A program made the position numbers and the translations under genes. A DNA stretch of 64,000 nt, from contig NZ_FOKA01000011.1 of the NCBI RefSeq assembly GCF_900111925.1, positions 93,278-157,277 of the forward strand, in the 5' to 3' direction. This stretch comes from Cellulomonas marina (lineage in GTDB: Bacteria; Actinomycetota; Actinomycetes; Actinomycetales; Cellulomonadaceae). Shown piece by piece: positions 28,759 through 37,445 of this stretch. The first letter of the stretch is position 1. Each line of letters opens with the position of its first letter. The notes below the pieces were generated by a model, which saw nothing but the letters and a program-made list of their open reading frames with translations, was not told the DNA's origin and did not search any database.

Positions 28759-29853
28759 GTGAAGACCATGACACGCAGCGCGGTGCTCGTCGCCGCGAGC
28801 GCCCTCGCGCTGGCGGCCTGCGGGGCCGCCCCCGAGGAGGAGGCCGGCGCCACGGGCTCGGCCGCGGCACCGGAGTCCGACTTCCGCGGGTGCATCGTGT
28901 CCGACGCCGGCGGGTTCGACGACAAGAGCTTCAACCAGCTCAGCTACGAGGGCGCGAAGGAGGCGACCGACGAGCTCGGGGCCGCCTTCTCCGAGGTGCA
29001 GTCCGACTCCGAGACCGACTTCCAGCCCAACCTCGAGTCCCTCGTGGGCGAGGGCTGCAACGCCATCGTCTCCGTCGGCTTCGCGCTGTCGGCGGCCACG
29101 GTCGAGTCGGCCACCGCCAACCCCGACATCGACTACATCCTGGTCGACGACGCGGCGGACAACGACTTCGACGGCACGAAGGACGCGGACAACATCAAGC
29201 CGCTCCTGTACGACACGGCGCAGGCCGCGTTCCTCGCCGGCTACCTCTCGGCGGGCTACTCGACCTCTGGCGTCGTCGGCACCTTCGGCGGCCAGCCCTA
29301 CCCGACCGTGACGATCTTCATGGACGGCTTCAAGCAGGGCGTCGAGTACTACAACGAGCAGAAGGGCGCCGACGTGCAGGTCGTCGGCTACTCCGGCGGC
29401 GACCAGGGCTCGTTCACCGGCGGCTTCGTCGCCAACGACGACGCCAAGAACATCGCGGCCGGCCTCATCGACCAGGGCGCGGACGTCCTCCTGCCCGTCG
29501 GCGGCCCGATCTACCAGTCGGCGCGCGACGCCATCGCGGACGCCGGCGGCGGCATCGCCCTCATCGGCGCGGACGCCGACGTGTACGAGACCGACCCGTC
29601 GGTCCAGGACATCATCCTCACGTCGATCCTCAAGAACATGAAGCTGTCGACGTACGAGGCGATGCTCGCCGCCGGCAACGACGAGTTCGACGCCGAGGCC
29701 TACGTCGGCACGCTCGAGAACGAGGGCGTCGGCATCGCGCCGCTGCACGACTTCGAGGACGACGTCGACCCGGCCCTCGTCGAGGAGGTCGACGCGCTGC
29801 GCGAGTCGATCATCGCCGGCGACGTGACGGTCACCTCGTACCTGTCCGAGTGA
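28759..29853 (+). CDS. BMP family nucleoside-binding lipoprotein
   Basis: A 364-residue lipoprotein, the substrate receptor of an ABC importer. Signal peptide ends at lipobox LAAC with Cys21. The Bmp/Med domain shows VSDAGGFDDKSFNQLSYEGA, DETDFQP-like text (SDSETDFQPNLESLV), GTFGGQPYPTVTIFMDGFKQ and VLLPVGGPIYQSA. Homologues (PnrA type) bind purine or pyrimidine nucleosides, and the following genes for nucleoside breakdown support that here. GTG 28759 is chosen because AGGAG lies 7 nt upstream; ATG 28768 is possible. A strong hairpin follows the gene, before the ATPase. Confidence 0.93.
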   Translation: MKTMTRSAVLVAASALALAACGAAPEEEAGATGSAAAPESDFRGCIVSDAGGFDDKSFNQLSYEGAKEATDELGAAFSEVQSDSETDFQPNLESLVGEGCNAIVSVGFALSAATVESATANPDIDYILVDDAADNDFDGTKDADNIKPLLYDTAQAAFLAGYLSAGYSTSGVVGTFGGQPYPTVTIFMDGFKQGVEYYNEQKGADVQVVGYSGGDQGSFTGGFVANDDAKNIAAGLIDQGADVLLPVGGPIYQSARDAIADAGGGIALIGADADVYETDPSVQDIILTSILKNMKLSTYEAMLAAGNDEFDAEAYVGTLENEGVGIAPLHDFEDDVDPALVEEVDALRESIIAGDVTVTSYLSE

Positions 29854-29860
29854 CGCGAAC

Positions 29861-29896
29861 GCTCCTCGGGGACGGCTGCGGCCGTCCCCGGGGAGC
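29861..29896 (+). terminator. Intercistronic hairpin (attenuator) after the BMP gene
   Basis: Arms GCTCCTCGGGGACGGC (29861-29876) and GCCGTCCCCGGGGAGC (29881-29896) form a 16-bp stem with one T-G wobble and a TGCG loop, eight nt after the stop. No T run. It should stabilise the receptor message and reduce read-through to the transporter genes. Confidence 0.65.
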
Positions 29897-29992
29897 GTCC
29901 TGCTGCCCGCACCGGGCCGCACGACCCGCACCACCCAGCACCACCCGCCCGGACCGGCCCCGCGCCGGCACCCCCGTCGTCGAGGGACCCGC

Positions 29993-31510
29993 ATGAAGCT
30001 CGAGCTGCGCGGCATCACCAAGCGTTTCGGCGCACTGGTGGCCAACGACCACATCGACCTGCGCGTCGAGCCCGGCGAGATCCACTGCCTGCTCGGGGAG
30101 AACGGCGCCGGCAAGTCCACGCTCATGAACGTCCTGTACGGCCTCTACACGGCCGACGAGGGCGAGATCCTGCTCGACGGCGCCGTGCAGCGGTTCACCG
30201 GCCCCGGCGACGCCATGGCGGCCGGCATCGGCATGGTCCACCAGCACTTCATGCTCATCCCCGTCTTCACCGTGGCGGAGAACGTCATGCTCGGCCACGA
30301 GCAGACCCGCGTCGGCGGCCGCCTCGACCTCGACGCCGCCCGCACCCGCGTGCGCGAGATCGCGGACCGCTTCGGCTTCCACGTCGACCCCGACGCCCTC
30401 GTCGGGGACCTGCCCGTCGGCGTGCAGCAGCGCGTGGAGATCATCAAGGCGCTGTCCCGCGACGCCCGCGTCCTCGTGTTCGACGAGCCCACCGCCGTGC
30501 TCACGCCGCAGGAGACGGACGAGCTGATGGCGGTCATGCGTCGCCTCAAGGAGGGCGGCGCGGCGATCGTCTTCATCACCCACAAGCTGCGCGAGGTGCG
30601 CGAGGTGGCCGACCGCATCACGGTCGTGCGCCGCGGCAGGGTCGTGGGGGAGGCGAGCCCGACGTCCACCGACGCGGAGCTGGCGGCCCTCATGGTCGGC
30701 CGCGCGGTCGAGCTGACCGTGCCGAAGGGCCCGCCGCAGCCCACGCCCAACGCCCTCGAGGTGCAGGGCCTGGAGGTCACCGACCCGACGGGCGCGGTCG
30801 TCGTCGACGACGTGTCCTTCACGGTGCACGGCGGCGAGGTGCTCGTCGTCGCCGGCGTGCAGGGCAACGGGCAGACCGAGCTGGCGGAGGCCCTCGTCGG
30901 GCTGCGCACCACGTCGGGCGGCAGCGTCCGGCTGGACGGCACGGAGCTGCTCGGCCGGTCCGTGCGCCAGGTGCTCGACGCGGGCGTCGGCATCGTCCCC
31001 GAGGACCGGACGCACGACGGTCTCGTGGGCGCCTTCTCGGTCGCGGAGAACCTCGTGCTCGACCGGACCGACGGCGCGCCCTTCGCCCGCGGCGGGGTGC
31101 TGCAGCTCGGCCTGCGGGACCGGTTCGCCCGGGAGAAGGTCGAGGAGTTCGACATCCGCACGCAGGGCATCGACACCCCCGTCGGTCGGCTGTCCGGCGG
31201 CAACCAGCAGAAGGTCGTCCTCGCGCGCGAGCTGTCGCGCGACCTGCGCCTGCTCGTGGCCTCGCAGCCGACGCGCGGCGTGGACGTCGGCTCCATCGAG
31301 TTCATCCACCGACGGATCGTCGAGACGCGGGACGCGGGCGTGCCCGTGGTCGTCGTCTCCACCGAGCTCGACGAGGCCGTCGCGCTCGGGGACCGGATCC
31401 TCGTCATGTACCGCGGCCGCGTCGTCGGGATCGTCCCGGCGTCGACGTCGCGGGACGTCCTCGGCCTCATGATGGCCGGCATCCCGCAGACGGAGGCGGA
31501 CGCGGCATGA
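29993..31510 (+). CDS. ABC transporter ATPase, two domains, nucleoside uptake
   Basis: A 505-residue tandem ATPase of the ribose/nucleoside group. Domain 1 has Walker A GENGAGKST and Walker B VLVFDEPTAVL. Domain 2 is degenerate: GVQGNGQTELAEAL replaces a canonical Walker A and LLVASQPTRGVDVGS carries the B-like segment, while LSGGNQQKVVLARELSRD is a clear signature. This asymmetry is normal for the family. ATG 29993 with GAGGGA about 6 nt upstream; its stop overlaps the first permease (ATGA). Works with the BMP lipoprotein and both permeases. Confidence 0.94.
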   Translation: MKLELRGITKRFGALVANDHIDLRVEPGEIHCLLGENGAGKSTLMNVLYGLYTADEGEILLDGAVQRFTGPGDAMAAGIGMVHQHFMLIPVFTVAENVMLGHEQTRVGGRLDLDAARTRVREIADRFGFHVDPDALVGDLPVGVQQRVEIIKALSRDARVLVFDEPTAVLTPQETDELMAVMRRLKEGGAAIVFITHKLREVREVADRITVVRRGRVVGEASPTSTDAELAALMVGRAVELTVPKGPPQPTPNALEVQGLEVTDPTGAVVVDDVSFTVHGGEVLVVAGVQGNGQTELAEALVGLRTTSGGSVRLDGTELLGRSVRQVLDAGVGIVPEDRTHDGLVGAFSVAENLVLDRTDGAPFARGGVLQLGLRDRFAREKVEEFDIRTQGIDTPVGRLSGGNQQKVVLARELSRDLRLLVASQPTRGVDVGSIEFIHRRIVETRDAGVPVVVVSTELDEAVALGDRILVMYRGRVVGIVPASTSRDVLGLMMAGIPQTEADAA

Positions 31511-32847
31511 GCACCACCGACCCCTACGGGCACGGCGCCTCGACGGCGGCCGGCACCTCGCCGGAGGCCGTGCCGCACAACCCGGCGACGCACGTCGGCC
31601 CGGGGAGCGAGGCCGATCCCGCGGCGCCGGCCCCCGCCGACGACGACGCCGCGCGCTGGCGTGCCGCCCTGCACCGGGTGTTCGCGGGCGGCTGGGCCGT
31701 CTCCGTCGGCGCCGTGCTGCTGGCCGTGCTCGCCGGCTCGATCATGATCGCCTTCACCGACGAGGGCGTGCAGAGCGCCTCGTCGTACTTCTTCGCGCGG
31801 CCGCTCGACACGCTGCAGGCCGTCGGGTCGGCGGTCGGCAGCGCCTACGCGGCGCTGTTCCGCGGCGCCGTCTACAACTACCGGGCCGACGACCTCGCCA
31901 CGGCGATCCGGCCCCTGACGTCCTCGCTGAACTTCGCGACGCCGCTCATCGCGGCGGGGCTGGGCGTGGCCGTGGCCTTCCGGGCCGGGCTGTTCAACAT
32001 CGGTGGCCAGGGGCAGATCCTCGCGGCGGCCGCGGGCGCCGGCTGGGTGGGCTTCGCCGCCGACCTGCCGGTGGTGGTGCACGTCGTGCTCGCGATGGTC
32101 GCCGGGGTGCTGGCCGGGGCGGTCTGGGCGGGCATCGCCGGCGTCCTCAAGGCCTACACCGGCGCCCACGAGGTGATCGTCACGATCATGCTCAACTACA
32201 TCGCGTTCTACGGGATCTCCTACCTGCTGGCGACGCCGGGGCTGCTGCAGGCGCCCGGGTCCGCGAACCCCAAGACGCCGGCCATGCAGGACACCGCGAT
32301 CCTGCCGCGGCTGCTGGGGGAGCGGTTCACCCTGCACGCCGGGTTCCTCGTCGCCGTCGCCGCGGTCGTCGTCGTGTGGTGGCTGCTCAACCGCTCGACG
32401 CTCGGCTTCGGCTTCCGGGCCGTGGGGGAGAACCCCGCCGCGGCCCGGGTGGCGGGGATCGACGTGCGACGGACCACGGTCGTGGCGATGCTCGTCGCCG
32501 GCGCCCTGGTCGGGATCGCCGGCGCGACGCAGGTGCTCGGCACGGTCACCACCGGGTTCTCCTACGACATCGACGCGGGCATCGGCTTCGACGCCATCAC
32601 GGTGGCGCTGCTCGGCCGGTCCACGCCCTGGGGCGTCCTGGCCGCCGCCGTCCTGTTCGGCGCCTTCAAGGCCGGCGGCTCGACGATGCAGGCGTCGGAG
32701 AACATCCCCATCGAGATCGTGCTCGTCGTGCAGTCCCTCATCGTCCTGTTCATCGCCGCGCCGCCCCTGGTGCGCGCCGTGCTGCGGCTGCCGCAGCCCC
32801 AGGCGCGCCCCCGCCGCGGCGCCCGGACCCGGAAGGCGGCGGCATGA
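31507..32847 (+). CDS. ABC transporter permease, nucleoside uptake (first)
   Basis: A 446-residue BPD_transp_2 family permease with about nine to ten membrane helices after a 75-residue hydrophilic N-terminus. NFATPLIAAGLGVAVAFRAG, LFNIGGQGQILAAA and HEVIVTIMLNYIAFYGISYL are characteristic of YufP/NupP-like nucleoside permeases. It overlaps the ATPase gene by 4 bp and the second permease by 4 bp (ATGA), forming one tightly coupled operon. Confidence 0.92.
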   Translation: MSTTDPYGHGASTAAGTSPEAVPHNPATHVGPGSEADPAAPAPADDDAARWRAALHRVFAGGWAVSVGAVLLAVLAGSIMIAFTDEGVQSASSYFFARPLDTLQAVGSAVGSAYAALFRGAVYNYRADDLATAIRPLTSSLNFATPLIAAGLGVAVAFRAGLFNIGGQGQILAAAAGAGWVGFAADLPVVVHVVLAMVAGVLAGAVWAGIAGVLKAYTGAHEVIVTIMLNYIAFYGISYLLATPGLLQAPGSANPKTPAMQDTAILPRLLGERFTLHAGFLVAVAAVVVVWWLLNRSTLGFGFRAVGENPAAARVAGIDVRRTTVVAMLVAGALVGIAGATQVLGTVTTGFSYDIDAGIGFDAITVALLGRSTPWGVLAAAVLFGAFKAGGSTMQASENIPIEIVLVVQSLIVLFIAAPPLVRAVLRLPQPQARPRRGARTRKAAA

Positions 32848-34136
32848 CCGCGCTCGCGCCGTCCCCGCAGCCGGCGGCGGTCGCCGGCGCCCGGGACGTC
32901 ACCGTCGTCAGCCGCAAGGCCGTCGTCGCCTCGGCCGTGATCACCGCGCTGCTGGCCCTCCTCGTCGCGCTGGCGCCGCACAGCGGCAGCACGAGCTTCC
33001 GGTTCTCCTCGGAGACCGACCTCTTCCGCATCCCCGACGTGGCCGTGCCCGGGCAGGCCACCGCGTGGGTGTGCGTCGTGCTCGCCGCCCTCGTGACGGC
33101 GGCCATGGAGCTGTCCGTGCGCCGCGGGCGCCGGGTGCCGCTCGTGCTGTCGGCGGTGCTGGCGCTGCTCCTGATCGTCGGGTTCCTCGCGTGGGCCGGC
33201 GCGGGCAGCGATCGGGACTTCCCGGTGGTCCGCCTCGTCGGGGGCTCGGTGCTCCTGGCCGTGCCGATCGTCTTCGGCGCACTCGGCGGCGTCATCGGCG
33301 AGCGGGCGGGCGTGGTCAACATCGCCATCGAGGGGCAGCTCCTGGCCGGCGCGTTCAGCGCCGCGGTCGTCGGGTCGCTGACCGACAGCCCGTGGGCCGG
33401 CCTCGTCGCCGCCGTGCTGGCCGGGGCCCTCGTCGCCCTCGTGCTCGGCCTGTTCACCATCACGTACAAGGTCGACCAGGTCATCGTCGGCGTGGTCCTC
33501 AACGTGCTGGTCATCGGCCTGACGAGCTTCCTGTACTCGCAGGTGCTCGTGCCCTCGGCGGACCGGCTGAACTCGACGAGCCGCTTCACGCCCGTCGCGA
33601 TCCCGCTGCTGTCGGAGATCCCCGTGGTCGGCCCGGCGCTGTTCCGGCAGTCCGTCGTCGTCTACCTCATGTACCTCGCGGTGCCGGCGGTGTGGTTCGC
33701 GCTGTACCGGACGCGGTGGGGCCTGCGCCTGCGGGCCGTCGGCGAGCACCCCAAGGCGGCGGACACCGTCGGCATCAAGGTGCAGCGCACGCGCTACCGC
33801 GCGGTGCTCGTCGCCGGCGGGGTCGTGGGCCTCGGCGGCGCGTTCTACACGGTGGTGTCCGTGTCGTCGTTCGGCAAGGAGATGACGGCGGGCGCGGGCT
33901 TCATCGCCCTCGCGGCGGTCATCTTCGGCAAGTGGGACCCGGTCCGGGCAGCCCTCGCGGCGCTGCTGTTCGGCGCCGCGTCCAACCTCGAGGGGGCGCT
34001 GAGCATCGTCGGCGCGCCCGTCCCCAGCCAGTTCATGCTCATGCTGCCCTACGTCGTCACCGTGCTCGCGGTCGCGGGCCTCGTCGGCCGCTCCCGCGGC
34101 CCGGCGGCGGCGGGCCAGCCGTACGTGAAGGAGTGA
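32844..34136 (+). CDS. ABC transporter permease, nucleoside uptake (second)
   Basis: A 430-residue partner permease (YufQ/NupQ-like). Landmarks are ALGGVIGERAGVVNIAIEGQ, LFTITYKVDQVIVGVVLNVL and LRAVGEHPKAADTVGIKVQR. The first 130 residues contain extra helices and a soluble loop. It is followed after 4 nt by cytidine deaminase, so import and the first salvage step are co-expressed. Confidence 0.92.
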   Translation: MTALAPSPQPAAVAGARDVTVVSRKAVVASAVITALLALLVALAPHSGSTSFRFSSETDLFRIPDVAVPGQATAWVCVVLAALVTAAMELSVRRGRRVPLVLSAVLALLLIVGFLAWAGAGSDRDFPVVRLVGGSVLLAVPIVFGALGGVIGERAGVVNIAIEGQLLAGAFSAAVVGSLTDSPWAGLVAAVLAGALVALVLGLFTITYKVDQVIVGVVLNVLVIGLTSFLYSQVLVPSADRLNSTSRFTPVAIPLLSEIPVVGPALFRQSVVVYLMYLAVPAVWFALYRTRWGLRLRAVGEHPKAADTVGIKVQRTRYRAVLVAGGVVGLGGAFYTVVSVSSFGKEMTAGAGFIALAAVIFGKWDPVRAALAALLFGAASNLEGALSIVGAPVPSQFMLMLPYVVTVLAVAGLVGRSRGPAAAGQPYVKE

Positions 34137-34140
34137 GCGC

Positions 34141-34584
34141 GTGAGCGCCCCCACCGCAGCACCCACACCGACCGGTCCCGGGTCCGTCCCCGACGTCGAC
34201 TGGGACGCCCTGCGCGCCGCGGCGCGCGAGGCCATGACGCACGCCTACGCGCCCTACTCGGGGTTCCCCGTCGGCTGCGCCGCGCTCGTCGACGACGGCC
34301 GCGTCGTGACGGGCTGCAACGTGGAGAACGCCTCCTACGGCGTCGGCCTGTGCGCCGAGTGCGCGCTCGTCGGGGCGCTGCACGGCACGGGCGGCGGCCG
34401 GCTCGTCGCGTTCGCGTGCGTCGACAAGCACGGCGCCGCGCTCATGCCCTGCGGGCGGTGCCGCCAGCTCCTGTGGGAGGCCGGCGGCGCGCGGCTGCTC
34501 GTCGACACGGTCAGCGGCATCCGCCCCATGACCGAGGTGCTGCCGGACGCCTTCGGTCCCGACGACCTGACGGACCGGGCGTGA
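34141..34584 (+). CDS. cdd: Cytidine deaminase
   Basis: A 147-residue zinc enzyme converting cytidine/deoxycytidine to uridine/deoxyuridine. GCNVENASYGVGLCAECAL provides the zinc Cys and catalytic Glu (CAE), and PCGRCRQLLWE the other two zinc Cys residues, the tetrameric short form. The N-terminal 20 residues are a Pro/Thr-rich extension. GTG 34141; stop overlaps deoA by GTGA. Confidence 0.95.
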   Translation: MSAPTAAPTPTGPGSVPDVDWDALRAAAREAMTHAYAPYSGFPVGCAALVDDGRVVTGCNVENASYGVGLCAECALVGALHGTGGGRLVAFACVDKHGAALMPCGRCRQLLWEAGGARLLVDTVSGIRPMTEVLPDAFGPDDLTDRA

Positions 34585-35897
34585 GCGCCGCGACGGGCGG
34601 GTCCCGCCCCGAGCCGTTCGACGCCGTCGACGTCATCCGCACCAAGCGCGACCGCGGCGTCCTGACCGACGCTCAGGTGGACTGGGTCGTCGACGCCTAC
34701 ACGCGCGGGGTCGTCGCCGAGGAGCAGATGTCCGCCCTCGCCATGGCGATCCTGCTCAACGGGATGGAGCGCGCCGAGGTCGCCCGCTGGACGGCCGCGA
34801 TGATCGCCACGGGCGAGCGGATGGACTTCTCCGGCCTGTCCCGGCCCACCGCCGACAAGCACTCGACGGGCGGCGTCGGCGACAAGATCACGCTGCCGTT
34901 GGCCCCGCTCGTCGCCGTGTTCGGCGTCGCCGTGCCGCAGCTGTCCGGCCGCGGCCTCGGCCACACGGGCGGGACGCTCGACAAGCTCGAGTCGATCCCT
35001 GGCTGGCGCGCGGCGCTGTCGAACGACGAGATGATGGCGCAGCTCGAGGAGGTCGGCGCCGTCATCTGCCAGGCCGGATCCGGCCTGGCGCCGGCCGACC
35101 GCAAGCTCTACGCCCTGCGCGACGTGACCGGCACCGTCGAGGCCGTGCCCCTCATCGCGAGCTCCATCATGAGCAAGAAGATCGCCGAGGGGACGGGCTC
35201 GCTCGTCCTCGACGTCAAGGTCGGCTCCGGGGCGTTCATGAAGGACGAGGCGCGCGCCCGGGAGCTCGCCGAGGTCATGGTCGCGCTCGGCACGGACGCG
35301 GGCGTCACGACCGTCGCGCTGCTCACGGACATGTCGACCCCGCTCGGCCTGACCGCGGGCAACGCGCTCGAGGTGCAGGAGTCGGTGGAGGTGCTCGCCG
35401 GCGGCGGGCCGGCCGACGTCGTGGAGCTCACCGTGGCGCTGGCGCGGGAGATGCTCGCGGCGGCAGGGTGCGGTGACGTCGACCCCGCGCTGGCCCTGGC
35501 GGACGGCCGGGCGATGGACGTGTGGCGCGCGATGATCCGCGCGCAGGGGGGCGACCCGGACGCGCCGCTGCCGACGGCGCGGGAGACCGAGACGGTCGTC
35601 GCACCGGCGGACGGGGTGCTCGCGCGGCTCGACGCGCTCGCCGTCGGCGTCGCCGCCTGGCGTCTCGGCGCGGGGCGCGCGCGCAAGGAGGACGCCGTGC
35701 AGGCCGGCGCGGGGGTGCGGTGGCACGCCCGACCGGGGGACGTCGTGCGCGCCGGGCAGCCCCTGCTGACCCTGCACACGGACACCCCCGAGCGGTTCGC
35801 CCGTGCCCACGAGGCCCTGGCCGACGCCGTCGAGGTGGCGCCGCCGGGGACCGACGGGCCCCTGACGCCGCTCGTGCTCGACCGCATCTCCGCCTGA
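34581..35897 (+). CDS. deoA: Thymidine phosphorylase
   Basis: A 438-residue pyrimidine-nucleoside phosphorylase cleaving (deoxy)nucleosides with phosphate to base and (deoxy)ribose-1-phosphate. The signature LSGRGLGHTGGTLDKLESIP is intact; ADKHSTGGVGDKITLPLAP binds phosphate, and SIMSKKIAEGTGSLVLDVK follows. The C-terminal PYNP domain is present. GTG 34581 overlaps cdd by 4 bp. Same order cdd-deoA-add as in mycobacteria, where the cluster is also next to sdh. Confidence 0.95.
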   Translation: MSAATGGSRPEPFDAVDVIRTKRDRGVLTDAQVDWVVDAYTRGVVAEEQMSALAMAILLNGMERAEVARWTAAMIATGERMDFSGLSRPTADKHSTGGVGDKITLPLAPLVAVFGVAVPQLSGRGLGHTGGTLDKLESIPGWRAALSNDEMMAQLEEVGAVICQAGSGLAPADRKLYALRDVTGTVEAVPLIASSIMSKKIAEGTGSLVLDVKVGSGAFMKDEARARELAEVMVALGTDAGVTTVALLTDMSTPLGLTAGNALEVQESVEVLAGGGPADVVELTVALAREMLAAAGCGDVDPALALADGRAMDVWRAMIRAQGGDPDAPLPTARETETVVAPADGVLARLDALAVGVAAWRLGAGRARKEDAVQAGAGVRWHARPGDVVRAGQPLLTLHTDTPERFARAHEALADAVEVAPPGTDGPLTPLVLDRISA

Positions 35898-36001
35898 CGC
35901 CCGGTCGTCCCGAGGACCCACGGGGGTGGCCGGGGCGCGCCCGGTCGCGCCCGGGCCCGGTCGGGGCGACGATGGCCGCCCCGACGAGGTGGAGGTGCGC
36001 C

Positions 36002-36235
36002 ATGAGCACGGTGCCAGGAGACGACGCGTTCCGGGACGCGGGGCTGGCGGCGTCCAGCCCGGGCGGCAACGGCCCGTTCGCGCCCGACGAGAGCTCGGCC
36101 CCGCGCCCCGCGCACGACGCGGGCGACGAGGACGAGGTGTCGGGCGACGGCGCGGGGCCGGCGGCGACCGGCGAGGGCGAGTCCGGCCTCGACGCCTCCC
36201 CGTTCGGCGGCGAGGACGCGCCCACCCAGCCCTGA
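36002..36235 (+). CDS. Small acidic disordered protein, unknown
   Basis: A 77-residue Gly/Ala/Asp/Glu/Ser-rich polypeptide (calculated strongly acidic, no hydrophobic segment, no Cys). The ATG at 36002 has GGAGG at 35991-35995, six nt upstream, and codon third positions are nearly all G/C, so it is probably translated. It lies between deoA and add in a nucleoside salvage operon. I do not recognise a family; it could be a lineage-specific gene. Confidence 0.55.
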   Translation: MSTVPGDDAFRDAGLAASSPGGNGPFAPDESSAPRPAHDAGDEDEVSGDGAGPAATGEGESGLDASPFGGEDAPTQP

Positions 36236-36253
36236 GGCTCGGCGTCACGGCCA

Positions 36254-36277
36254 CCCGTCACGGCGACCCGTGACGGG
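36254..36277. promoter_or_regulatory. Perfect palindrome upstream of add
   Basis: Arms CCCGTCACGG (36254-36263) and CCGTGACGGG (36268-36277) with spacer CGAC. It ends 4 bp before the -10 TACGGT, covering the -35 zone: a likely operator, or possibly a short terminator stem for the upstream small gene. Confidence 0.5.
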
Positions 36278-36281
36278 TCGG

Positions 36282-36287
36282 TACGGT
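36282..36287 (+). promoter_or_regulatory. -10 box, leaderless add promoter
   Basis: TACGGT ends 6 nt before ATG 36294, with no ribosome site. Confidence 0.55.
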
Positions 36288-36293
36288 GGCGCC

Positions 36294-37445
36294 ATGACCT
36301 CCTCGACGGCCGCGCTGCTGAGGCCGCTGCCCAAGGTCCTGCTGCACGACCACCTCGACGGCGGCCTGCGGCCGGCGACGGTCGTCGACCTGTGCGCCGA
36401 GGCCGGGCACGCGCTGCCGACGACCGACCCCGACGATCTCGCGGCCTGGTTCGTCGCGGCGGCGTCGTCGGGCTCCCTCGAGCGGTACCTCGAGACGTTC
36501 GCGCACACGGTGGCGGCGATGCAGACGCCGGAGGCGCTGCGCCGTGTCGCGCGCGAGGCGGTCGAGGACCTGGCGGCCGACGGCGTCGTCCTGGCGGAGG
36601 TCCGGTACGCCCCGGAGCTGCACGTGCAGCGCGGCCTGACGCTCGACGAGGTCGTCGCCGCCGTGAACGCCGGCTTCGACGAGGGCGTGCGCGCAGCCGC
36701 CGCCGCGGGCCGGGCGATCCGCGTCGGCGCGCTGCTGTGCGCCATGCGCCAGACCCGTCGCAGCGCGGAGGTCGCGGCGCTCGCCGTGGCCCACCGGGTG
36801 GGCACGGGGTCGGGCAGGGACGGGGGCACGGGCGGGGGCGCGGGCGGGGGCACGGGCGGGGGCACCGGGGTCGTCGGGCTGGACCTGGCCGGGCCGGAGG
36901 ACGGCTTCCCGGCCACGGACCACGCCGAGGCGTTCGCGCTGGCCCGGTCCGCGCTGCTGCCCGTGACCGTGCACGCGGGGGAGGCCGCCGGGGTGCCGTC
37001 CGTGCGCGGCGCGCTGCAGGTCGGCGCGCTGCGCCTCGGGCACGGCATCCACGTGGCGGACGACGTGACGCCCGACGGGCGGCTCGGCGAGGTGGCGCAC
37101 TGGGTCCGCGACCGCGGCACGGTCCTCGAGACCTGCCCGTCGTCGAACCTGCAGACCGGCGGCGCCACGAGCGCCGCCACGCACCCCGCCACGCGGCTGC
37201 GCGACCTCGGCTTCGCCGTCACGGTCAACACCGACAACCGCCTCCAGTCCGGCACGAGCCTGACGGCGGAGATGGCCCTGCTCGTCGACGAGGCGGGCTG
37301 GACCCTGGCGGACCTGCGCGACGCCACCGTGCGAGCCGCCCGCGCGAGCTTCCTGCACGACGACGAGCGCACCCGGCTCGTCGACACCGTGATCGCGCCC
37401 GCATGGGCGGCCGTGCTCGACCCGACCCGAGAGGACGTCCCGTGA
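36294..37445 (+). CDS. add: Adenosine deaminase
   Basis: A 383-residue zinc amidohydrolase converting (deoxy)adenosine to (deoxy)inosine. Zinc motif [12 protein letters not shown] (HxH), [25 protein letters not shown] (zinc His), [10 protein letters not shown] (catalytic His), [10 protein letters not shown] and [13 protein letters not shown] (Asp) are all present. A Gly/Thr run encoded by a 12-bp tandem repeat (36822-36869) is inserted just before the GLDLAGPE strand. ATG 36294 is preferred over in-frame ATG 36270 because a TACGGT box lies 6 nt upstream. Stop overlaps deoC (GTGA). Confidence 0.93.
   Translation: MTSSTAALLRPLPKVLLHDHLDGGLRPATVVDLCAEAGHALPTTDPDDLAAWFVAAASSGSLERYLETFAHTVAAMQTPEALRRVAREAVEDLAADGVVLAEVRYAPELHVQRGLTLDEVVAAVNAGFDEGVRAAAAAGRAIRVGALLCAMRQTRRSAEVAALAVAHRVGTGSGRDGGTGGGAGGGTGGGTGVVGLDLAGPEDGFPATDHAEAFALARSALLPVTVHAGEAAGVPSVRGALQVGALRLGHGIHVADDVTPDGRLGEVAHWVRDRGTVLETCPSSNLQTGGATSAATHPATRLRDLGFAVTVNTDNRLQSGTSLTAEMALLVDEAGWTLADLRDATVRAARASFLHDDERTRLVDTVIAPAWAAVLDPTREDVP
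36822..36869 (+). repeat. 12-bp tandem repeat within add
   Basis: Four head-to-tail units of GGGGGCACGGGC (second GGGGGCGCGGGC, fourth GGGGGCACCGGG) encode a Gly-Gly-Thr-Gly pattern. Length is a multiple of three per unit, so copy number can change without breaking the frame. Confidence 0.85.
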
